Part shown: piece after piece, positions 62,978 through 64,000 of the stretch
Position numbering within the stretch: the stretch's first letter is position 1
How the letters are laid out: every line of letters begins with the position of its first letter
DNA from: Cyanobacteria bacterium SZAS-4
Lineage (GTDB): Bacteria > Cyanobacteriota > Vampirovibrionia > Obscuribacterales > Obscuribacteraceae
NCBI GenBank assembly: GCA_018266255.1
Contig: JAFEAT010000014.1
Span: forward strand, 422,514 to 486,513
Length of the DNA: 64,000 nt
Direction of reading: 5' to 3'
Translations under genes and position numbers: made by a program
The notes under the pieces: model-generated
Seen by the model: the letters and a program-made list of their open reading frames with translations, nothing else
The model's database searches: none
What the model was told of the DNA's origin: nothing

Positions 62978-64000
62978 TTAGTGCACCGCAGCCGGTGCCT
63001 TGTCGAGCTTGGAGAAATCATGGATGTTGGCGCGAACCAGCTGTCTCAACAACCACGATGGGCGGAAGCGCTCTCCGTGGCGCTCTTGATACATTTCGAG
63101 CTGCTTCAAGCACCAATCCAATCCTTTATCTTCTGCGATTGTGAGCAACCCTCTGTTCAATCCGCATCCGTTCGCCATGGCGACGTCTACGTCAGCAGCA
63201 GTTACAACTTGCTCTTGCACGGCGTAGAGCGCTTCATTCAACATCGGAAGCAAAACGCGATAGACGTCAAACTTTCCGTCAGCTTTCACTGTCTTTGCGC
63301 CAACTTCTTTGGTCAATTTTTCGAGTTTTGGATTAATTGTTTTAGGAGCATCCTTCTGAGCTGGCTGTCCCTTTTCATGCATGTAGAAGCCAGCGCCTGA
63401 CTTTTGACCGAGCTGCCCTTCTTTCATCATCAACTTCAAAAGCGGTGCTGTCTCGAAGCGTGGACCGTACTCGCTGAAGAGAAACTCGTTTACGTGCCCG
63501 CAAATGTCGATGCCAGTCATGTCGAACAGTGTGAATGGACCCATCGGCAGACCGAATTCAACTGCCGCCTGGTCAACCTGTTCTGGTGTGGCTGAGCCTT
63601 CCTGCAAAACATAAATCGCTTCATTCATATAAGGGAAGAGGATGCGATTGACGAGGAAACCGGGACATTCGCGCACTCTCACTGGCGTTTTGCCGAGCTG
63701 TTTGCACAGGTCAAGAGCCACTTTCACTGTTTCGTCGGAGGTTTTGACGCCTGGAATTACTTCCACCAATTTCATAAATTGCGCAGGATTGAAGAAGTGC
63801 ATGCCGACTACTTTCTCAGGGCGCTTAGTGGCTGACGCGATTTCCGAAATCGACAGAGCCGATGTGTTGGAGGCAAGAATGGCGCGGGACGGGCATACTT
63901 CATCCAAAGTTTTAAAGATGTCGAGCTTGACGTCGATTTTTTCCAACGCGGCTTCGATGACGAGGTCGACGTTATTGAACCCGTCGAAGCTCGTGCTGCC
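62978..64000 (-). CDS. 3-hydroxyacyl-CoA dehydrogenase of a FadB-like enzyme (partial, 5' end outside window)
   Basis: The 341 in-frame codons run off the right edge; the first part (FDGFNNVDLVIEAALEKID) is the NAD-binding domain interior. It contains ASNTSALSISEIA, GMHFFNPAQFMKLVEVI (catalytic His in HFFNP), and GFLVNRILFPYMNEA. The C-terminal 3HCDH helical domain is duplicated, second copy starting near FDVYRVLLPMLNEAL. This is the pattern of the beta-oxidation multifunctional enzyme, whose enoyl-CoA hydratase part may lie outside. It helps degrade fatty acids. Next gene is the AI-2E permease. Confidence 0.9.
   Translation of the reverse strand, partial: GSTSFDGFNNVDLVIEAALEKIDVKLDIFKTLDEVCPSRAILASNTSALSISEIASATKRPEKVVGMHFFNPAQFMKLVEVIPGVKTSDETVKVALDLCKQLGKTPVRVRECPGFLVNRILFPYMNEAIYVLQEGSATPEQVDQAAVEFGLPMGPFTLFDMTGIDICGHVNEFLFSEYGPRFETAPLLKLMMKEGQLGQKSGAGFYMHEKGQPAQKDAPKTINPKLEKLTKEVGAKTVKADGKFDVYRVLLPMLNEALYAVQEQVVTAADVDVAMANGCGLNRGLLTIAEDKGLDWCLKQLEMYQERHGERFRPSWLLRQLVRANIHDFSKLDKAPAAVH

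Noticed and set aside
1..64000. tRNA, rRNA and insertion sequences
   Set aside because: Apart from tmRNA no tRNA or rRNA gene could be recognised by eye, and no transposase gene was found. A dedicated scan (tRNAscan-SE, Rfam) could still find small RNAs I missed.

Overview
The window looks like a chromosomal segment from a Gram-negative-type relative of the cyanobacteria, most likely the non-photosynthetic Melainabacteria/Vampirovibrionia branch (an Obscuribacterales-like genome). The main evidence is the tmRNA tag, ANNIVKFPAQRVALAA, which starts with the ANNIVKF typical of cyanobacterial tags. Supporting evidence is a TolC-type outer-membrane factor, many TPR proteins and elaborate two-component proteins; no photosynthesis gene is present. 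The lineage is an inference, not a database result.

Layout. 1-3003: the 3' edge of an alpha/beta hydrolase, a LysM-M23 endopeptidase and prmA. 3113-3505: ssrA (tmRNA). 3484-8330: a 4.8-kb genomic island inserted in the 3' end of ssrA. It is bounded by a perfect 26-bp direct repeat and carries a truncated tyrosine integrase, an excisionase-like protein, a stand-alone IF2_N-domain protein, a PIN-type toxin-antitoxin pair and two unknown cargo genes. The original ssrA terminator is stranded beyond the island at about 8353. 8509-19506: a DJ-1/PfpI protein, a complete RND efflux operon (adaptor, pump, outer-membrane factor), small and envelope proteins, and a RibD/DHFR-like reductase. 20075-25365: a signalling cluster with a response regulator fused to a Ser/Thr kinase, a soluble histidine kinase and a hybrid GAF-HK-REC-Hpt kinase. 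25579-34309: exported and TPR proteins, a guanidine-II riboswitch controlling an SMR guanidinium exporter, a BKACE/CMD two-gene operon, a patatin and an SDR.

34423-41736: two large divergent proteins (1313 aa with annexin-like repeats and low-complexity repeats; 636 aa with a 152-residue internal duplication), then a broken R2K ATP-grasp gene. 41849-48535: glnS, trhO, a 619-aa TPR protein and a second patatin, mostly one minus-strand cluster. 48747-52639: an EmrAB-like efflux operon with a divergent TetR regulator and a clear palindromic operator. 52672-64000: thioredoxin-like protein, pta, TPR and pilin-like proteins, CorA, DUF1643, pyrG, gatC, a CaCA-family exchanger, an AI-2E-family permease and the 3' part of a FadB-like dehydrogenase.

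The points most worth following up are the ssrA island with its displaced terminator and paired arm-like repeats, the REC-LuxR-Ser/Thr-kinase fusion beside a histidine kinase, the guanidine-II switch with sugE, the shared TetR-type operator at two distant promoters, the coiled-coil tail of the RND pump, and the annexin-like/duplicated divergent protein pair. All calls come from reading the sequence; no similarity search was run.
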